A DNA stretch of 64,000 nt from Alphaproteobacteria bacterium (GCA_020632795.1 JACKEV010000008.1:1-64000); one strand, 5' to 3'; shown: positions 1 to 7,819, numbered from the stretch's first letter. The notes: generated by a model from the letters alone, not told the origin. Numbers and translations are program-made.

Positions 1-810
1 GGTGACGTCATCGCAGCGCTCGGTGGTGTCGGCCAGAGCGGCGGAGAGCGGCGGGGGGAGCTGATACAGGGGCAGGCCCCGGGCCCGGCGGTCCTGCACC
101 GCGGCGATGCGCGCGGCGTCCAGGCCCAGCCCGGCGAGGGCGGCCTGGGTGAGCTGGGCCTTGCGACGGGACAGCCCGGGGTCCTCCGCGGAGGTGGCCA
201 GGGTGGGGCGCAGGCGCTCCCGGGCCAGGGCGGCCCGCACAGCGGGCACGGCGCTGGGGTCGCCCTCGGCCAGGCGCCAGGCGGCGAGGCTGTGGCCGGC
301 GTCGTAGCGGGGCGGGGCGCCGTCCCCGAGCACGGCGTCGAGGGCCTCGGGGCCGAGGCGGTCGACCAGGGCGTCGACGAGGATCTCGCGGCTGCGGGGG
401 CTCAGGCGGCCGCGCCCCAGCTCCTCCCGCACGGCGTCGTGCAGCTCGCCGGAGCGCTCGATCAGCGCCAGGCTCACCCGCAGGCGCCCACGTTCGGTGC
501 CCCGGCGGACCCGCAGCAGCCGCTCCAGCCAGCGCTCCAGGTGGGGCGCGGTGGCCAGCAGGGCCACGACCCGGCCGTCGTTGGCGCAGCCGGGGTCGTC
601 GAGGTCCCGCAGGACCAGGGCGAGCAGGGCCTCGGAGGCCACGGCCGGACGGTGGTCGCAGCCGGGCGCGGCGGCCAGGGTGTCAACGGCCATCTCGGCC
701 ATGCCCGGCAGCCGGGCGCGCAGCAGCATGGCCCGCTCGGCCCGGGCGAACCAACCCCCGGCCACCAGCAGGGCGGCGAAGGCGACGAGGGCGAGCCAGC
801 GTCGGGTCAT
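1..810 (-). CDS. Partial helical protein with N-terminal signal anchor (C-terminus outside window)
   Basis: No family recognised. From an ATG at 808-810 the frame stays open for 270 codons to the window edge, so the C-terminus is missing. The start is two arginines followed by a hydrophobic stretch (WLALVAFAALLVAGG), which looks like a signal anchor or signal peptide. The rest is Leu/Ala/Arg-rich and apparently all helical. Its short helix-pair texture recalls HEAT-type repeats, but I see no consensus, so this is inference. The gene lies 78 bp downstream of the Rpn-like gene on the same strand and could be co-transcribed with it. No convincing ribosome-binding site precedes the ATG. Confidence 0.7.
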   Translation of the reverse strand, partial: MTRRWLALVAFAALLVAGGWFARAERAMLLRARLPGMAEMAVDTLAAAPGCDHRPAVASEALLALVLRDLDDPGCANDGRVVALLATAPHLERWLERLLRVRRGTERGRLRVSLALIERSGELHDAVREELGRGRLSPRSREILVDALVDRLGPEALDAVLGDGAPPRYDAGHSLAAWRLAEGDPSAVPAVRAALARERLRPTLATSAEDPGLSRRKAQLTQAALAGLGLDAARIAAVQDRRARGLPLYQLPPPLSAALADTTERCDDVT

Positions 811-888
811 GTCCGGGGGCCGAGGCACCGCATGGGGGCCTCTTATGGGATCCGGGCGCGGCGGGCTCCCCCAGGAACCGGAAGGGGC

Positions 889-1956
889 TCAGGGGCTCGT
901 GGGCTCGTCGCGCAGCAGCGCGTCGGGGTCGAGCCCGGCGTCGAGCAGGGCCTGACGGATGTGCTGGAGCCTGGCCTCGGTGGCGACGCGCTCGGCGCGC
1001 TCGGCTGCGAGGCGGGCTTCGGTGTCTTCGAGCCTTGAGGTGGTGTCTTCGAGCCTTGAGGTGGTGTCTTCGAGCCTTGAGGTGGTATCTTCGAGCCTTG
1101 AGGTGGTGTCTTCGAGCCTTGAGGTGGTGTCGTCGAGCCTTGAGGTGGTGTCGTCGAGCCTTGAGGTGGTATCCACCAGCTCGGCCTGTGTGTCCTGAAG
1201 CTTGGCGCTGGTGTCCACCAGCTCGGCCTGTGTGGCGGCGAGCGCCTCCTGCGCCCGGCGGGCGGAGGCCTCGATGGTGGCCTTGACGCGCAGCTGATCC
1301 AGGCGGGAGGCGTAGTCGTGGTAGGCGCGCTCCTGGTCGGAGATCTCGATCAGCGTTCCCATGGCCTGCCTCATCTCGGGGGTGTCCAGGGCGTCGGGCA
1401 GCTCGGTCCAGCGCCAAGCCTCCCTGAAGAATGTACACCACCGCTGCTCATCATCAAGGGGCACGTCGAGGGGTCTCCACTTGGGCAGCTCGAGGGTGTG
1501 CAGGTTGAAGTGGTCGCACAGGGCGACGCGGTTGTCGGGGTCGAAGGCGGTGAAGCGGTGGTGGACCGCCGGGCTCTCGGGCAGCAGGACCTCGCCCAGG
1601 AGCCAGATGGCGTAGACCGGCTGGAGGGTCTCGTAGTCCTGCCCCTTGGGGAGCTGGGCCTGGTAGAGGTCCGCCCAGGTGTAGACCATGCGCGGGCGCA
1701 CCCCCTCGTGGAGCCGGACCTGCAGCTCGATCTGGAAGACCCGCCCCAGCGCGTCCCGGGCCTTGACGTCGACGACGCTGAGCTTGTCGTCGGCGTAGTC
1801 CCTGTCGTTGAAGGGGTTGACCAGCGCGATCTCCACGATGGGCGGTCGGGGTCGCAGGATCGCGTTGAGGAAGTGGAGGGTGAGGTTCTTGTTGGCCTCG
1901 GTGCCCAGGAGTCGCTTGAACGCGTAGTCCACGAGCGGGTTGATCCGGTGTCGCAT
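889..1956 (-). CDS. Rpn/PD-(D/E)XK family nuclease-like protein with heptad-repeat coiled coil
   Basis: A 355-residue protein of the Rpn (recombination-promoting nuclease)/PDDEXK_2 type, usually annotated as putative transposase. Residues 1-200 match the family: an N-terminal NPLVDYAFKRLLGTE segment and a nuclease core with Asp63 (VVDVKARD) followed by Glu77-x-Gln79 (FQIELQV), the usual D...ExQ metal site. Rpn proteins are DNA endonucleases tied to recA-independent recombination and, in recent work, to phage defence. Residues 240-330 form a coiled coil containing seven consecutive TTSRL(D/E)D heptads (263-311). No transposon ends flank it. The ATG at 1956 heads a frame rich in family-conserved residues, so the start is secure. 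Confidence 0.88.
   Translation of the reverse strand: MRHRINPLVDYAFKRLLGTEANKNLTLHFLNAILRPRPPIVEIALVNPFNDRDYADDKLSVVDVKARDALGRVFQIELQVRLHEGVRPRMVYTWADLYQAQLPKGQDYETLQPVYAIWLLGEVLLPESPAVHHRFTAFDPDNRVALCDHFNLHTLELPKWRPLDVPLDDEQRWCTFFREAWRWTELPDALDTPEMRQAMGTLIEISDQERAYHDYASRLDQLRVKATIEASARRAQEALAATQAELVDTSAKLQDTQAELVDTTSRLDDTTSRLDDTTSRLEDTTSRLEDTTSRLEDTTSRLEDTTSRLEDTEARLAAERAERVATEARLQHIRQALLDAGLDPDALLRDEPTSP
1024..1170. repeat. Seven tandem 21-bp repeats inside the Rpn-like gene
   Basis: Seven head-to-tail 21-bp copies encode seven TTSRL(D/E)D heptads. Copies differ only at two positions (gtc/atc and ttc/gtc at the 5' end of the unit as read on the plus strand). The near identity at DNA level indicates recent expansion or homogenisation. 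Because the unit is a multiple of three, copy-number change would lengthen the coiled coil without a frameshift. Confidence 0.95.
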
Positions 1957-2088
1957 GCAGGTGTCCGTGAAGTCACCGAGCCCCTATGCCGACATGTCAA
2001 CGAGACGCAAAGTGCCCCGGACAGAAATTGTCCGATCCCTCCAACCGATATCTGCAGGCCGGTTCGCGCAGAGCGGGTCCGCGCGGCC

Positions 2089-2094
2089 TATACT
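2089..2094 (+). promoter_or_regulatory. Candidate -10 element TATACT
   Basis: TATACT ends 22 nt before the ATG of the lipoprotein gene at 2117. The same hexamer occurs before 23288 and 41095. No good -35 is visible. Confidence 0.4.
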
Positions 2095-2116
2095 CTCCCG
2101 TCCGACAGGAGAGCCC

Positions 2117-2449
2117 ATGCTCCGCACCCTCATCCTCGCCGCGACCGTGGTGTTGCCGAGCTGCTGGAACACCGGCGAGTGCACCATCGTCGCTCAATCC
2201 GAGGAGCGCACCTGCGAGACCAACGACGACTGCGCGGTGGCCTGGGCCGACTGCGCCCAGCACTGCTCCTGCGTGGCGGTCAACGTGGCTGAGGTCGACG
2301 CCATCGAGTCCCTGGAGCCCGTGGACTGCGGCACCCGCCTCTGCGACGAGGAGGCGTGCACCGAGGACTGCAAGGACACCAAGGTGGCGGTCTGCGTGCG
2401 CAACCGCTGCGAGCTGTACGACGCCGACACCGACTCAGCGGCCTGGTAG
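2117..2449 (+). CDS. Small Cys-rich lipoprotein
   Basis: No family recognised. This is a 110-residue secreted protein starting at the ATG preceded by an AGGAGAG ribosome-binding site. The signal peptide MLRTLILAATVVLPSC ends in a lipobox (L-P-S-C), so the mature protein should be lipidated. The mature part has about 14 cysteines (for example ECTIV, CETNDDC, CAQHCSC, CTEDC), which suggests a compact disulfide-bonded domain outside the cytoplasm. The last 15 bp overlap the convergent SDR gene. Expression is probably from the TATACT element just upstream. Confidence 0.75.
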   Translation: MLRTLILAATVVLPSCWNTGECTIVAQSEERTCETNDDCAVAWADCAQHCSCVAVNVAEVDAIESLEPVDCGTRLCDEEACTEDCKDTKVAVCVRNRCELYDADTDSAAW

Positions 2450-3211
2450 ACCTCGAACCTTCGCCTTGAACGCCTCGAACGCCCCTGGCGCCAGCGTCGA
2501 CAGCGCGTAGACCACCTTCGCGCGCGGGCCGATGAGGGCGCGTCGTTCGCGCCGGGCGATGGCGCGGGCGATGCGGGCGGCGCAGGCCTCGGCGCTCATG
2601 AGCGGCCAGGGGCCGCGCTGGTCGAGGTACTCGGGATATCCGGCGTTCTCGAAGAAGGGGGTCCCCACGGCCGGGGGGCAGGCCACCACCACGTCCACCC
2701 CGGTGCCGGCCAGCTCGGCGCGCAGGGTCTCCGACCAGCCGACCAGGGCGAACTTGCTGGCGGTGTAGGCCCCCAGGCGGGGGTAGCCCCGCAGCCCGGC
2801 GACCGAGGCCACGTTGACCACCGCGCCCTGCCCGGCCTCGACCATGTGCGGCAGCAGGGCCCGGGTCAGGCGCACGGGGCCCAGCACGTTGACCTCATGC
2901 AGGCGGCGGTGGTCGTCCAGGGTGGTCTCGTCCCAGGGCTTGAAGACCCCGATCCCGGCGTTGTTCACCAGCACGTCCAGGCGCCCGTAGCGGTCCTGCA
3001 CCACCTGGGCGGCGACCTCGACGCTGGGGTCCCGGGTGACGTCCAGGGTCAGGGCCAGGTCGACCTCCGGGGCGAGCTGCGCCAGCCGCTCCTGATCGCG
3101 CCCCGCGCCGATCACCCGCGCGCCCTGTCCGGCGAGGTGTCGGGCCAGCGCGCGCCCGATGCCCGAGGTCGCCCCGGTCACCAGCGCCACCTGTCCGTCG
3201 AAGAGACCCAT
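2435..3211 (-). CDS. Short-chain dehydrogenase/reductase (SDR)
   Basis: A 258-residue classical SDR that should catalyse NAD(P)(H)-dependent oxidation or reduction of a hydroxyl/keto group; the substrate cannot be inferred. The nucleotide-binding motif TGATSGIG is at residues 13-20, the structural NNAG motif near 88, and the catalytic Ser (NVASVAG) with YTASK near 150-155. Length and C-terminal Gly/Pro-rich end are normal for the family. The start ATG at 3211 has a GGAG seven bases upstream. It is a single gene, convergent with and overlapping a lipoprotein gene by 15 bp. Confidence 0.93.
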   Translation of the reverse strand: MGLFDGQVALVTGATSGIGRALARHLAGQGARVIGAGRDQERLAQLAPEVDLALTLDVTRDPSVEVAAQVVQDRYGRLDVLVNNAGIGVFKPWDETTLDDHRRLHEVNVLGPVRLTRALLPHMVEAGQGAVVNVASVAGLRGYPRLGAYTASKFALVGWSETLRAELAGTGVDVVVACPPAVGTPFFENAGYPEYLDQRGPWPLMSAEACAARIARAIARRERRALIGPRAKVVYALSTLAPGAFEAFKAKVRGLPGR

Positions 3212-3239
3212 CCGAGGCTCCGGTGCGAATGAAAGCGGC

Positions 3240-3245
3240 TACGAT
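3240..3245 (+). promoter_or_regulatory. Candidate -10 element TACGAT
   Basis: A TAnnnT hexamer ending 37 nt before the ATG at 3283, in the only non-coding stretch between the SDR gene and this lipoprotein gene. Confidence 0.3.
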
Positions 3246-3282
3246 GTCGTCTATCCCGCGACCCCCCCCGGTGGAGGACCTG

Positions 3283-3561
3283 ATGCGCTTCGACCCCCGT
3301 CTCCCTCTTGCGGCAGCCATCCTCGGGCTCGTCGGCCTGGGTGCCGCCTGCGAGCCCGCCGATCCCTGCGACGAGTACGTCGACTACATCTGCACCTGCC
3401 ACGCCGAGGACGACCGCCCGGGCTACGACTGCGAGACCCTGCGCATCACCTACCAGAACGCCAACCCCGAGCTGCAGGACGACTGCCAGGTCTCCCTCGA
3501 CGACCAGGTCGACCAGGACGCCGAGGAGGGCTTCCAGTGCGCCGGGGACACGGGGCTGTAG
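3283..3561 (+). CDS. Small secreted lipoprotein
   Basis: No family recognised. The chosen ATG at 3283 follows a TGGAGGA ribosome-binding site and gives a normal lipoprotein signal (MRFDPRLPLAAAILGLVGLG, then A-A-C); the longer frame from 3223 would bury it. The 92-residue product has a short acidic mature part with six further cysteines, including a CTCHAEDDRPGYDC cluster. This resembles the small Cys-rich lipoprotein at 2117, though the sequences do not align clearly. The gene is followed 67 bp downstream by another lipoprotein gene with its own candidate promoter. Confidence 0.72.
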   Translation: MRFDPRLPLAAAILGLVGLGAACEPADPCDEYVDYICTCHAEDDRPGYDCETLRITYQNANPELQDDCQVSLDDQVDQDAEEGFQCAGDTGL

Positions 3562-3598
3562 GCGACCTCTTTCCCGCCGTCTTACGGGCGAACGGGGT

Positions 3599-3604
3599 TA
3601 TGGT
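3599..3604 (+). promoter_or_regulatory. Candidate -10 element TATGGT
   Basis: A TAnnnT hexamer ending 24 nt before the ATG at 3629; G+C-rich sequence surrounds it. Confidence 0.35.
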
Positions 3605-3628
3605 AGCACTCCCTTCCGCGGAGGCACC

Positions 3629-4417
3629 ATGCTGCGACCCCTCATCCTGGCGCTCGGGCTGACCCTGGTGGCCTGCGGGCCGTCCTTCCGGGACATCCAG
3701 CAGACCGACACCATCGAGGCCTACGAGGCCTTCATCGCCGAGCGCCCCAACGACGCCAACATCACCCTCGCGAAGATCCGCCTGGAGGAGCTGTACCTCG
3801 AGAAGGCCCGCGAGATGAAGTCGCTGGAGGGCTACGACCTCTATCTCGGCAAGTACCCGGAGGGCAGCGACGCCAAGCTGCGGGCCAAGGCGCTGGAGGA
3901 GCGCGAGGAGTTTCTCTACAACTGGGCGGACACCGAGAACACCGCCGAGGCCTGGGAGAAGTTCATCGCCGAGTACCCCAAGGCCGAGCGCAAGCGCCGG
4001 GTCGAGGCCCGCCGCCGCATCTCCGTCGCCGGCTACGCCGACAAGCTGGACATCGGCCGCGTCGAGGTCGAGCCCACCAACCTCGCCGAGGACCCGGACG
4101 GCCCGCTGGACGGCTTCATGTTCACCGCCGACGTCACCAACAACGGCGACAAGACCATCAAGTCCCTCAACATGAAGCTCGAGTTCCTCGACGCCGAGGG
4201 CAAGGCCATCGGGTCGAAGAAGTGGCCCCTCGTCGCCCCCTCCGCGCCCGGCAACATGCCCATCGAGGAGGAGTGGAAGGTGCCGGTCAAGCCGGGTGAG
4301 ACCCGGGCCTACTGGTACTCCGACATGGCCCCCGAGCAGCCCGGTTGGGCCAAGAAGGCTCGCCTCATCCCGATCTCCATCGAGTTCGAGGGCGAGGAGC
4401 CCGCCGACGAGGAGTGA
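3629..4417 (+). CDS. TPR-like lipoprotein
   Basis: A 262-residue lipoprotein. The signal MLRPLILALGLTLVAC carries a lipobox and the ATG follows a CGGAGG ribosome-binding site. Residues 20-130 contain three similar helical units built on AYEAFIAERPND, GYDLYLGKYPEG and AWEKFIAEYPKA. These are Sel1/TPR-like helix pairs of the kind found in BamD/YbgF-type periplasmic scaffolds. Residues 140-255 are a beta-rich domain (FTADVTNNGDKTIKSL, conserved Trp/Tyr near the end) that could be an Ig-like or FxLYD-type fold. The role is unknown; a periplasmic scaffold or assembly factor is the simplest reading. The product ends in an acidic tail. Confidence 0.75.
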   Translation: MLRPLILALGLTLVACGPSFRDIQQTDTIEAYEAFIAERPNDANITLAKIRLEELYLEKAREMKSLEGYDLYLGKYPEGSDAKLRAKALEEREEFLYNWADTENTAEAWEKFIAEYPKAERKRRVEARRRISVAGYADKLDIGRVEVEPTNLAEDPDGPLDGFMFTADVTNNGDKTIKSLNMKLEFLDAEGKAIGSKKWPLVAPSAPGNMPIEEEWKVPVKPGETRAYWYSDMAPEQPGWAKKARLIPISIEFEGEEPADEE

Positions 4418-4446
4418 TACCGAACCGCGCTGAATCCCGGACCGTG

Positions 4447-4485
4447 GCATTGGCTGCGGGGGGGCCGCCCTCGTCACGCCAATGC
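4447..4485 (+). terminator. Inverted repeat downstream of the TPR-like lipoprotein gene
   Basis: GCATTGGC (4447-4454) pairs perfectly with GCCAATGC (4478-4485) around a G+C-rich 23-nt loop, 30 bp after the stop codon. There is no T-run, so intrinsic termination is uncertain. Confidence 0.3.
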
Positions 4486-4622
4486 GCCCCAAGCCGTCGA
4501 GGTCGCGGAAGCGCACCCCCGGCCAGGCGTTGACGCCACGACGCCAACATGGCGGCTGCTGGTGCGCGCGGCGCTTATCGCGACGAAATCCTTGGGTGGT
4601 AGACGAAGCCTCACCCATCTTT

Positions 4623-4667
4623 GAAGGAAGGGACCCCTCCAGTCGTCCCGACCGGGTCCCTTCCTTC
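4623..4667. terminator. Perfect 14-bp inverted repeat between convergent genes
   Basis: GAAGGAAGGGACCC (4623-4636) and GGGTCCCTTCCTTC (4654-4667) form a perfect 14-bp stem with a 17-nt loop. It lies between the convergent genes ending at 4417 and 4809 and could act on transcripts from either side. No T-run follows on either strand. The rest of 4418-4808 shows no gene I can support. Confidence 0.45.
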
Positions 4668-4808
4668 GCTCGCCTTTGGCTCGCTGACCGTCCCCCGGGG
4701 TCGCGCCCTACGGGCGCCGGGTGACCAGTCCACGGTTCATGGAGGGTCCGTATGAGCGGCGCCTGCCGGACGCTCCAGCGGCTCGGGCGGCGTGCGCGGC
4801 GCTGGGCG

Positions 4809-5381
4809 TCAGGGGAAGCCGAGCTGATCGCACACCATGTCCGCGGTCGCGAACGCCCAGCGTTCCCGCTCTGAGTCGGGCATCGGCATGCGGGAGAGGC
4901 TGCGGCCGACTCCCTCGATCACAGCCATCATCTGCGCGGCGCCGCTCGCGGCGCTGACCCCGCAGCCCTGGGCCGCGATGAAGTGGGTGAGCCGCTCGGC
5001 GATCTCGGTGAGCAGGGGCTCGTTGCCGGGCTGGCCGTCCAGGAACACGGCCAGATCGGGCGGCGCCACGCCGAGCAGCTCGACGTCTCGGGCCTCAGCG
5101 AGGAAGAACAGGCGGGTGATGCGCCGCACTCGCTCCCGACCGGTCAGCTCGTCCCGGTCCAGCGTGCGGTTCGCCCGGGTCCACGCCGCCTCGACCTCGC
5201 GCAGGTGGACCGCCGAGACGATGGCGTGCTTGTTGGGGAAGTACTGGTAGAGCGAGCCGACGCTCACCCCGGCGACTTCAGCGACCCGGGTGGTCGTGAA
5301 GCGCAGCGCGCCGTCACGACGCAGGACGCGAACCGCGGCGTCCAGGATGTCCTCGACGGTGCGCCTGGAGCGGCGCTGCAT
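4809..5381 (-). CDS. TetR/AcrR family transcriptional regulator
   Basis: A 190-residue TetR-family repressor. The start at 5381 is chosen because AAGGA lies eight bases upstream and the protein then begins like the family (MQRRSRRTVEDILDAA); longer frames add about 56 unlikely residues. The helix-turn-helix covers residues 10-60 and ends in the conserved VGSLYQYFPNKHAI recognition region. The C-terminal ligand domain has no recognisable specificity. It is divergent from the metallo-beta-lactamase-fold gene at 5479, with palindromes between them, so it probably represses that gene and itself. Confidence 0.9.
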   Translation of the reverse strand: MQRRSRRTVEDILDAAVRVLRRDGALRFTTTRVAEVAGVSVGSLYQYFPNKHAIVSAVHLREVEAAWTRANRTLDRDELTGRERVRRITRLFFLAEARDVELLGVAPPDLAVFLDGQPGNEPLLTEIAERLTHFIAAQGCGVSAASGAAQMMAVIEGVGRSLSRMPMPDSERERWAFATADMVCDQLGFP

Positions 5382-5453
5382 CGGCAATTTCCTTGGTTTC
5401 AGGTCGATCGAATCCAACGTGATGCGCTCCCGGCGGATGCGAATTCCGAACGC

Positions 5454-5477
5454 GAAGGATCCTTCATATCCTGAAGG
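5454..5477. promoter_or_regulatory. Candidate TetR operator: overlapping palindromes
   Basis: A perfect 12-bp palindrome GAAGGATCCTTC (5454-5465) overlaps a second inverted repeat CCTTCA-N5-TGAAGG (5461-5477), ending two bases before the start codon at 5479. The position between divergent TetR and target genes fits an operator. Confidence 0.5.
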
Positions 5478-5478
5478 C

Positions 5479-6240
5479 ATGCCCCGAGCGCCCATGACCC
5501 CTCCATCCTCCCTCCGCGTCACCCGCGTCATCCACGCCTGCGTGCTCATCGAGTTGGGCGACGCGGCGGTGCTGACCGATCCCTATTTCATGTCCCACTG
5601 GTGGATGCGGATGCGGGAGCCCATCGCGCTGCGCCCTGACCAGCTCCCGCGGCTGACCGCTGTGCTGGGGGGGCACGGCGTGTTCGACCACTGGAGACCC
5701 CAGTCCATGGGCGCCTATCCGCACAAGGACACCACGCCGGCCTGGGTGGCCACCCCGGGGATGGTCCGCGCCGCGCGCGCCGCCGGCTTCGCGGATGCAG
5801 AGGTCGTCGACTGGGGGACCCGCCGCGCCCTCACCGACGCCGTGACCCTCGACGTCGTCGTCGGTCAGCGCACGATGGGGATGCGCACGAACAGCTACGC
5901 GCTGCGCGGGCCGGGCGCCTCGGTGTTCGTGGGGACCGAGGCGCACGCGCACCAGCCGTTGGCGGACTATCGGGCGGCGCGGGGTCCGGTCGACGTGGCG
6001 GTGCTTCCGATCGACGGGTCCCGCTTCCTGGGTCGACCGCTCGTGATGGACCCCGCCCAGGCCGTCGCCGGAGCGCAGGCGTTGGGCGCCTCGACGCTGA
6101 TCCCCATCCACTACGGCATGGTGGCGGTCCCCTTTGTGCTGCGTACCCCCGGGACCCTCGACGCGCTGCAGGCTGCGGCGGAGGGCAGCGGCGTTCGGGT
6201 CGTGGTGCTGGTACCCGGGCAGCCCTGGCGGCGCCACTGA
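5479..6240 (+). CDS. Metallo-beta-lactamase-fold protein with altered metal motif
   Basis: A 253-residue protein resembling the UlaG/RomA-like branch of the metallo-beta-lactamase fold: N-terminal HACVLIELGDAAVLTDPYF, a central metal loop, and a late IPIHYGM motif. The canonical HxHxDH loop reads HGVFDH, so the second histidine is valine, and the site may bind one metal or be catalytically changed. The ATG at 5479 is chosen because it directly follows GAAGG and the family-conserved beta-strand begins soon after; the longer frame from 5290 runs through the regulator promoter. The neighbouring TetR gene probably controls it. The substrate is unknown. Confidence 0.78.
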   Translation: MPRAPMTPPSSLRVTRVIHACVLIELGDAAVLTDPYFMSHWWMRMREPIALRPDQLPRLTAVLGGHGVFDHWRPQSMGAYPHKDTTPAWVATPGMVRAARAAGFADAEVVDWGTRRALTDAVTLDVVVGQRTMGMRTNSYALRGPGASVFVGTEAHAHQPLADYRAARGPVDVAVLPIDGSRFLGRPLVMDPAQAVAGAQALGASTLIPIHYGMVAVPFVLRTPGTLDALQAAAEGSGVRVVVLVPGQPWRRH

Positions 6241-6279
6241 CGCTGGAGGAGCCCGCCGACGAGGCGTGAGCGCTCGCGC

Positions 6280-6963
6280 TCAGTTCGGCGAGGTCGAGCT
6301 GAGCGAGCTGGCGTCGTCCATGCCGGCCTCGTCGTTCGCGAAGCCCGAGCTGAGCGAGGCCTCGACCCGCACCATACCGCCCCGGTACACCATCACGGTG
6401 TAGCGGTCGGTCTGACCCTGGGCTTCGGCGATCTTGTTCACGAAGACGAAGCTGAGGAAGCCGTCGCTGCCGAAGTTGGCGTTGCTGTTGCCCACCCAGC
6501 CCTTGGGGGTGAAGATGATCTCGGTGACGTCGGGCTCGGCCAGGCCCACGCCGCGCCGATAGTGCTCGCCGGACGAGGAGATGTCGAAGGTGCCCTCGGA
6601 CTTGTGGGCGTCGGCGCCGCTGGTCACCTCCATGGGCAGCACGTCCCAGTCCGCCGAGCCCACCCGGCTGTCGCCCACCGAGATCTCCCAGTAGCCGGTG
6701 TTGGTGCCGGTGTTGGTGAGGTCGGTGTCGTAGTTGACGATCTCGACCTTCGTCTCGCGGTTGTGCATGATGGCGAGCTGGCGGGCCTGCTCCAGGTGGG
6801 AGGCGAACTCATGGGCCGCCTGGCGGGCCCGGAAGCGCGGGATCAGCTCCTTGAGGCTGCTGACGCTGAGGGCAGCCACGACCGCGATCACCGCGATCAC
6901 GATCATCATCTCCAGGAGGGTGAAGCCCCGCCTGAGCCTGAGATCCGGGCGAGTCTTTCGCAT
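6280..6963 (-). CDS. Type IV pilin-like/GspH-FimT family pseudopilin
   Basis: A 227-residue protein with a prepilin leader: basic residues, then RRGFTLLE, where prepilin peptidase would cut after Gly and methylate Phe, followed by the hydrophobic helix MMIVIAVIAVVAALSV. The body is the beta-rich GspH/FimT type (EFASHLEQARQLAIMHN helix, late IIFTPKGW segment). Minor pseudopilins of this type start type II secretion or type IV pilus assembly. The ATG at 6963 is chosen because it places the leader near the N-terminus; a TACGAT -10-like element lies 28 nt upstream. No other pilus gene is in the window. Confidence 0.88.
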   Translation of the reverse strand: MRKTRPDLRLRRGFTLLEMMIVIAVIAVVAALSVSSLKELIPRFRARQAAHEFASHLEQARQLAIMHNRETKVEIVNYDTDLTNTGTNTGYWEISVGDSRVGSADWDVLPMEVTSGADAHKSEGTFDISSSGEHYRRGVGLAEPDVTEIIFTPKGWVGNSNANFGSDGFLSFVFVNKIAEAQGQTDRYTVMVYRGGMVRVEASLSSGFANDEAGMDDASSLSSTSPN

Positions 6964-6990
6964 GGGTCCTCCGTGGGCACCGCGGGGTTC

Positions 6991-6996
6991 ATCGTA
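6991..6996 (-). promoter_or_regulatory. Candidate -10 element for the pseudopilin gene
   Basis: TACGAT on the minus strand, 28 nt upstream of the ATG at 6963. Confidence 0.3.
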
Positions 6997-7059
6997 CCAC
7001 GCCGGTGACCCCACGTCGCTACCATCCCTCCTGATTCCAGGGAGATCTGCCCATGTGGC

Positions 7060-7088
7060 TTGACGGGGCCGGCGCGGCCCCATAGATC
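7060..7088 (+). promoter_or_regulatory. rpsD: Candidate rpsD promoter
   Basis: TTGACG (7060-7065) is separated by 17 bp from TAGATC (7083-7088). The spacer itself contains the inverted repeat GGGGCC-N5-GGCCCC. Transcription from here would give a leader of roughly 105 nt before the rpsD start. Confidence 0.45.
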
Positions 7089-7099
7089 GCCTGGGTTGC

Positions 7100-7119
7100 G
7101 CGCGGAGGCTGCTCCGCGC
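7100..7119 (+). promoter_or_regulatory. Leader hairpin upstream of rpsD
   Basis: GCGCGGAG (7100-7107) and CTCCGCGC (7112-7119) form a perfect 8-bp stem with a four-base GCTG loop, at the 5' end of the predicted rpsD leader. S4 represses its own synthesis by binding leader RNA in E. coli and B. subtilis; whether this hairpin takes part is inference. Confidence 0.4.
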
Positions 7120-7201
7120 CCAGCCCTGAGCGCGGGCCCACGGTTCCTCCTGTCGAGACCCCTCGCGCGCAGGTTCACCGAGCACCAATGGAGCGTGTCA
7201 T

Positions 7202-7819
7202 ATGGCGCGATATCGTGGACCCCGCATCAAGCGATGCCGGGCTGTTGGTACGGTGCTTCCTGGCTTGACGACCACCGCCACGCTGGAGCGACCCACGGTC
7301 CCCGGCGCGCACGGGGCCAAGCGGCGCGGGAAGCCCTCCGAGTACAAGATCCGCCTGCTGGAGAAGCAGAAGCTTCGCTGGCACTACGGCATCCTGGAGA
7401 AGCAGTTCGTCCGCTACATCAAGGAGGCCACCCGCCAGAAGGGTCCGACCGGCCGCGTGCTGATCACCCTGCTGGAGAGCCGCCTGGACAACGTCATCTG
7501 GCGGATGGGTCTGGCGCCCACCATCCCGGCGGCGCGGCAGGTGGTCGTGCACGGCCACATCACCGTCGACGGGCACCGGGTGGACCGGCCGTCCTTCCAG
7601 GTCAAGCCCGGCCAGGTGATCTCCGTGCGCGAGAAGTCCCGGAACAAGGCGCACATCCAGGAGGCGGTCGAGCTGAGCACGACCCGCCCCAAGCCCGGCT
7701 TCCTGGACTTCGACCCGGCCAAGCTGACCGGCAACATGCTGACCGCGCCCGAGGCGGAGGACCTGCCCTTCGAGTGCAACCTCCAGGCCATCGTCGAGTA
7801 CTACTCGCAGCGCGGCTGA
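7202..7819 (+). CDS. rpsD: 30S ribosomal protein S4
   Basis: A 205-residue S4, a primary 16S rRNA-binding protein of the small-subunit body. The start (MARYRGPRIKRCRAVG) and the S4 RNA-binding domain (ESRLDNVIWRMGLAPTIPAA, then VVHGHITVDG) are clear. The N-terminal zinc site is absent: only one cysteine remains where zinc-type S4 has four, so this is the zinc-independent form, similar to cyanobacterial S4 in the PGLTTT loop region. The gene stands alone instead of sitting with rpsM, rpsK, rpoA and rplQ. A promoter and leader hairpin precede it and a hairpin terminator follows. Confidence 0.96.
   Translation: MARYRGPRIKRCRAVGTVLPGLTTTATLERPTVPGAHGAKRRGKPSEYKIRLLEKQKLRWHYGILEKQFVRYIKEATRQKGPTGRVLITLLESRLDNVIWRMGLAPTIPAARQVVVHGHITVDGHRVDRPSFQVKPGQVISVREKSRNKAHIQEAVELSTTRPKPGFLDFDPAKLTGNMLTAPEAEDLPFECNLQAIVEYYSQRG

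Noticed and set aside
1024..1170. Possible CRISPR or regulatory iterons
   Set aside because: The 21-bp units are contiguous with no spacers and are in frame inside the Rpn-like gene.
889..1956. Transposon or insertion sequence
   Set aside because: Although the family is often labelled transposase, no terminal inverted repeats or target duplications flank the gene.
4418..4808. Possible small genes or tRNA between convergent genes
   Set aside because: Short frames lack ribosome-binding sites and family features; no cloverleaf could be drawn. Only two inverted repeats are supported.
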